64,000 nucleotides of DNA from positions 62,001-126,000 of the forward strand of contig JAJCYR010000091.1 of NCBI GenBank assembly GCA_029262775.1, written 5' to 3'. Each line of letters opens with the position of its first letter. Within the stretch, counting starts at the first letter, position 1. A program made the position numbers and the translations under genes. This document shows, in pieces, positions 61,384-64,000 of the stretch. The notes beneath the pieces were generated by a model. The model did no database searches. It saw nothing but the letters and a program-made list of their open reading frames with translations, and had not been told where the DNA came from. The DNA is from Bacteroidota bacterium (GTDB taxonomy: Bacteria; Bacteroidota; Rhodothermia; Rhodothermales; UBA10348).

Positions 61384-62751
61384 TTACCAACCGACGCGGC
61401 GGTCTGTACTACCCGCGTCACGATCTGTAGTACGACCCCATGCCGAATGGGCATCCAGGACACGGCCTGATTTTTTTTCTTGAGTAACCGGTTTTCCGTC
61501 CGATACCGGTTGTGAAGGCGCGCCAGGGGCCGGCAGAGCGGCAAGAGCCGGTTCTGCCAAAACCGAGTCCGTAGAGATCCGGACCAGTCGACTTCCCGGG
61601 TAATAGAACGCCAGAATGTCCTGGTGGGTTTGCCCGTCAAGGGCACGCCCGTGGGCACCCCACTGGCTGAGGCCTACGCCATGGCCGAAACCCCGGCCAT
61701 CAAGACGGTACGTCCGTCCCCGGTCATCGAGAGAAAAAAATGTACTGCGTGCCGATTTCGGGCCGTAGGCAGACGCCAGAACCGCACGGAACGCGGTGCC
61801 GCTGATTACACGGTCTCCCGCTCCCCTGGCTCGGAGTTCGACGCTCCGCACCCGTCCGTCCCGAGCCGTGTCGAGCACACGAACTTCCTGTATGGTCGCT
61901 CCGTAGCGCTGGGACAACAGATCGTGCAATACCTTTTTGTCCACATCGAACTTCCATTCGGAGTTCGGAGATACGGCGTCGAAAGGATCTTTCCGGGCCG
62001 CCAAATAGGGCCGGGAAGGCGTATCCCAGACACTGGTGTTGCTGGCCGTATATCCACCATTTGAGGACGAATAAACCGCCTCAACCAGTTCGTCGTCGTG
62101 CATGAGCACGTAGCCTGCTGTGTCGTTGGCCGCCTTGCGTGCTGCGGGCGTAATGGACGACTGTCCCCGGTACACCTGGCTGCGCTCATCGTCCTGCAAA
62201 ACTCTGCCAGATTGCATCACAGCCAGCGCGTAGGTCCTGGCCACGATGGCCATGGCACGCGCACCCTCTGTGTCGTTGAGGCCATATTCAGCAGAAACGA
62301 CCGCGGCCACATACTCCTCCACTGGGACGATGTTGGTAATCCCGGAGCGTCCTGTTTGTGGGTGTATCCGGATATCCAGTGAGCCGGTGTAGGTGTTGAC
62401 ACCCACTCGAAAGGCCTGTCCTGGCTCCGTCGTGAGCGTGAACGAGCGGCCGCGAACCGACTCCCGGCCCCAAGTAACGTGGAGATCCTTCCCGCTGCTC
62501 GTGGTCGTGAGGGTGGCTCCAGACGGAAGGCGAGTGCCTTCGCCCGTGTCCATGTTGACGAGCACGGCGCCGGTCGGAGGTACCATAACACGCGTAGCGC
62601 CTGTTTCCTGTGAGAGCACCACACGTACGTGTGTTTGATCTGTCACCTGTGCATGAAGCGGTCCGGACAGCACCGAAAGCTGAGCAGCGATGAGCATCAG
62701 GACCAGAAGGGTCGGCCGGAAAGGGGAGGACGTGGAGCGCAGTGCTGGCAT
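61384..62751 (-). CDS. SpoIID/LytB-domain protein (mirror copy)
   Basis: Identical to the gene at 46820-48187. It is convergent with the AmpG-like mirror copy, 39 bp apart, as in the left arm. Confidence 0.82.
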   Translation of the reverse strand: MPALRSTSSPFRPTLLVLMLIAAQLSVLSGPLHAQVTDQTHVRVVLSQETGATRVMVPPTGAVLVNMDTGEGTRLPSGATLTTTSSGKDLHVTWGRESVRGRSFTLTTEPGQAFRVGVNTYTGSLDIRIHPQTGRSGITNIVPVEEYVAAVVSAEYGLNDTEGARAMAIVARTYALAVMQSGRVLQDDERSQVYRGQSSITPAARKAANDTAGYVLMHDDELVEAVYSSSNGGYTASNTSVWDTPSRPYLAARKDPFDAVSPNSEWKFDVDKKVLHDLLSQRYGATIQEVRVLDTARDGRVRSVELRARGAGDRVISGTAFRAVLASAYGPKSARSTFFSLDDRGRTYRLDGRGFGHGVGLSQWGAHGRALDGQTHQDILAFYYPGSRLVRISTDSVLAEPALAALPAPGAPSQPVSDGKPVTQEKKSGRVLDAHSAWGRTTDRDAGSTDRRVGW

Positions 62752-63123
62752 GGGAGCGTTGTTGGTTTCTGTCTCCGGTATCGACAATCGCCACCCGTGA
62801 TTTAAGTAATGCTGAACCGCGCCGATCCGGGCGTGACTCGTGTTGGTAACCGGCAGCCTGGCCACAAAGTTGGACCATTCAGCACGAGCAGGGCACGGCT
62901 CAGCCCAACCCGGTAACCATTCAGATCCGATACGGCAATTTTTCTGCTGGAGCCCGTAACAAATCCCGGCACATGTTCATCCTATTGACGGGTGAGCTAC
63001 TGTGGCATCTCTGAGAAGGGTAAACCACAACGGTAGCTGCAAAGAGACCTCCGGTGAAGTGGGTGCACCGGAGGTCTCGCTTTTTATGTGCCACTCCAGC
63101 AACTATTTCTGACAGTCCTCTAT
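62752..63123 (-). other. Non-coding gap (mirror of 46448-46819)
   Basis: Contains the mirrored terminator at 63041-63078 and nothing else that I can identify. Confidence 0.55.
63041..63078. terminator. Bidirectional terminator (mirror copy)
   Basis: Same 13-bp hairpin as at 46493-46530 in inverted orientation. Confidence 0.8.
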
Positions 63124-63969
63124 TCAGGCCCGTACCATATCCAGCAGGTGCCCCAGTTCGTCCCTGAGCGAGCGTCTATCTACAATCCGGTCGATGAACC
63201 CCTTTTCGACCAGGAATTCAGAGGTCTGAAACCCAGCAGGGAGGTCCTGCCCCATGGTTTCGCGAATGACGCGGGGACCTGCGAAACCGATGAGGGCTCC
63301 AGGCTCGGCCAGATGCAGGTCACCCAGCATGGCAAACGAAGCGGTTACGCCACCGGTTGTCGGGTTGGTAAGCAGCACGATGAAGGGCAGGCCCGCGTCG
63401 TCGAGTTTCGCCAGATGTGCACTTGTCTTGGCCATCTGCATGAGCGAAAGCGCTCCTTCCATCATACGGGCACCTCCACTCTGACTGATGACGAGTACGG
63501 GCCACTTGTTTTCGTAACCCCGTTTGATGGTGCGGGTAATGATCTCCCCAACGACCGACCCCATGCTGCCACCGATGAATCCGAAATCCATGGCAGCAAC
63601 GGATGTCTGGTGGCCATGGATTTTTCCTGCCGCGGCGCGTGCGGCGTCGATGAGACCGGTCTTTTCCCGCGTCTGCGTCAGGCGATCTGCGTACTTTTTT
63701 CTGTCGGTGAAGAGGAGGGGGTCGGTGGGTGTCAGGTTCTGATCGAACAGTTCGTACTCCTGGTCATCAAACAACAGGTCAAAATAGCCAAGGCTGGACA
63801 TTTTGAAGTGGTACGTGCACTTGGGGCAGACGCGGTGATTTCGTTCAATCTCGCGGCGGTTCATGGTTTCCGAGCAACCCGAGCATTTGACCCATTGGCC
63901 GTCGGGGACCTCGATCTGCTGGCTGGTTTTGGTCTTGATACCGGCCGATTTTCGAATGAACCAGGACAT
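63124..63969 (-). CDS. accD: AccD (mirror copy)
   Basis: Identical to 45602-46447 on the opposite strand. Two identical accD copies would be unusual; this is probably the palindrome artefact. Confidence 0.85.
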   Translation of the reverse strand: MSWFIRKSAGIKTKTSQQIEVPDGQWVKCSGCSETMNRREIERNHRVCPKCTYHFKMSSLGYFDLLFDDQEYELFDQNLTPTDPLLFTDRKKYADRLTQTREKTGLIDAARAAAGKIHGHQTSVAAMDFGFIGGSMGSVVGEIITRTIKRGYENKWPVLVISQSGGARMMEGALSLMQMAKTSAHLAKLDDAGLPFIVLLTNPTTGGVTASFAMLGDLHLAEPGALIGFAGPRVIRETMGQDLPAGFQTSEFLVEKGFIDRIVDRRSLRDELGHLLDMVRA

Positions 63970-63993
63970 ATGACCTCGTAGATGATCGTGTTC

Positions 63994-64000
63994 TCAGGAA
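63994..64000 (-). CDS. tsaB: Start of mirrored tsaB 3' end (partial)
   Basis: The last seven bases mirror the final bases of tsaB (45571-45577), including the stop codon. The repeat therefore probably continues past the window. Confidence 0.6.

Larger units (their letters stand above)
54786..64000 (-). repeat. Right arm of perfect ~18.4-kb palindrome
   Basis: Reverse complement of 45571-54785 with no base difference seen. It begins at the dyad centre and is still mirrored at the window edge, so its outer end is unknown. A perfect, spacer-less palindrome of this size is unstable in most bacteria, which makes a fold-back/assembly origin the leading explanation. Confidence 0.97.

Noticed and set aside
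54786..64000. Right-arm genes as true paralogues (second accD, SpoIID, AmpG, amidase, GHL10)
   Set aside because: They are identical base for base and mirrored about a dyad that cuts a gene, so a copy artefact is more likely than duplication.
1..64000. CRISPR arrays, prophage, insertion sequences
   Set aside because: No regular short repeats with spacers, transposase or phage structural genes were seen on either strand.

Overview
The window looks like chromosomal DNA of a GC-rich Bacteroidota-type bacterium, most likely a Rhodothermales relative (inference). The lineage markers are a type IX secretion (T9SS) C-terminal sorting domain on a lamin-tail protein, a DUF5916-type outer-membrane protein, a GldE-like CNNM/CBS protein, and tandem membrane/periplasmic amidohydrolases. 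Most genes are ordinary housekeeping and cell-envelope genes in short, tightly overlapping operons. There are no phage, IS or CRISPR signatures.

Left part (1-24 kb). A partial membrane protein is followed by broken gene remnants. Next come an SDR dehydrogenase, a DUF5916 outer-membrane protein, the T9SS-sorted protein, a lipoprotein and a ScdA/RIC di-iron repair protein. An envelope cluster follows (UPF0104-like membrane protein diverging from a small protein, an HTTM-like protein and a GT4 glycosyltransferase), then a VanX-like dipeptidase. A minus-strand operon encodes an amino-acid permease, a class IV aminotransferase, and a YhaO nuclease/YhaN ATPase pair. After a secreted amidohydrolase comes a compact thiamine-thiazole operon, thiO-thiS-thiG-thiE-thiD.

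Middle part (23-45.6 kb). This holds an FAD oxidoreductase, class I aldolase overlapping an unusual AAA ATPase, an orphan EutN/CcmL shell-vertex protein, and three overlapping amidohydrolases, two of which lack the metal motif. Then follow mazG, ssb, an NSS transporter, a CNNM/CBS protein, purF, a tiny membrane-protein or small-RNA unit with its own promoter and terminator, a glycosyltransferase, holB, and a tRNA with CAT anticodon. A minus-strand group holds an EF-G-like GTPase, a membrane-anchored peptidoglycan amidase and a MamK-like bacterial actin. tsaB and accD follow on the plus strand.

Right part (45,571-64,000). This is a perfect inverted repeat: 45,571-54,785 is the exact reverse complement of 54,786-64,000, with no spacer at the centre and no outer end visible inside the window. 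Each arm carries accD, a SpoIID-like protein, an AmpG-like permease, a 1002-aa lipoprotein amidase, a GHL10 glycosidase and the 3' two-thirds of an isoaspartyl peptidase gene. The centre cuts that peptidase gene, so the most likely reading is a fold-back or assembly artefact rather than natural duplication. The real single-copy locus is probably a peptidoglycan-recycling operon (iaaA-GHL10-amidase-ampG) next to spoIID and accD. Genes at 54,786-64,000 should not be counted as second copies until reads confirm them.
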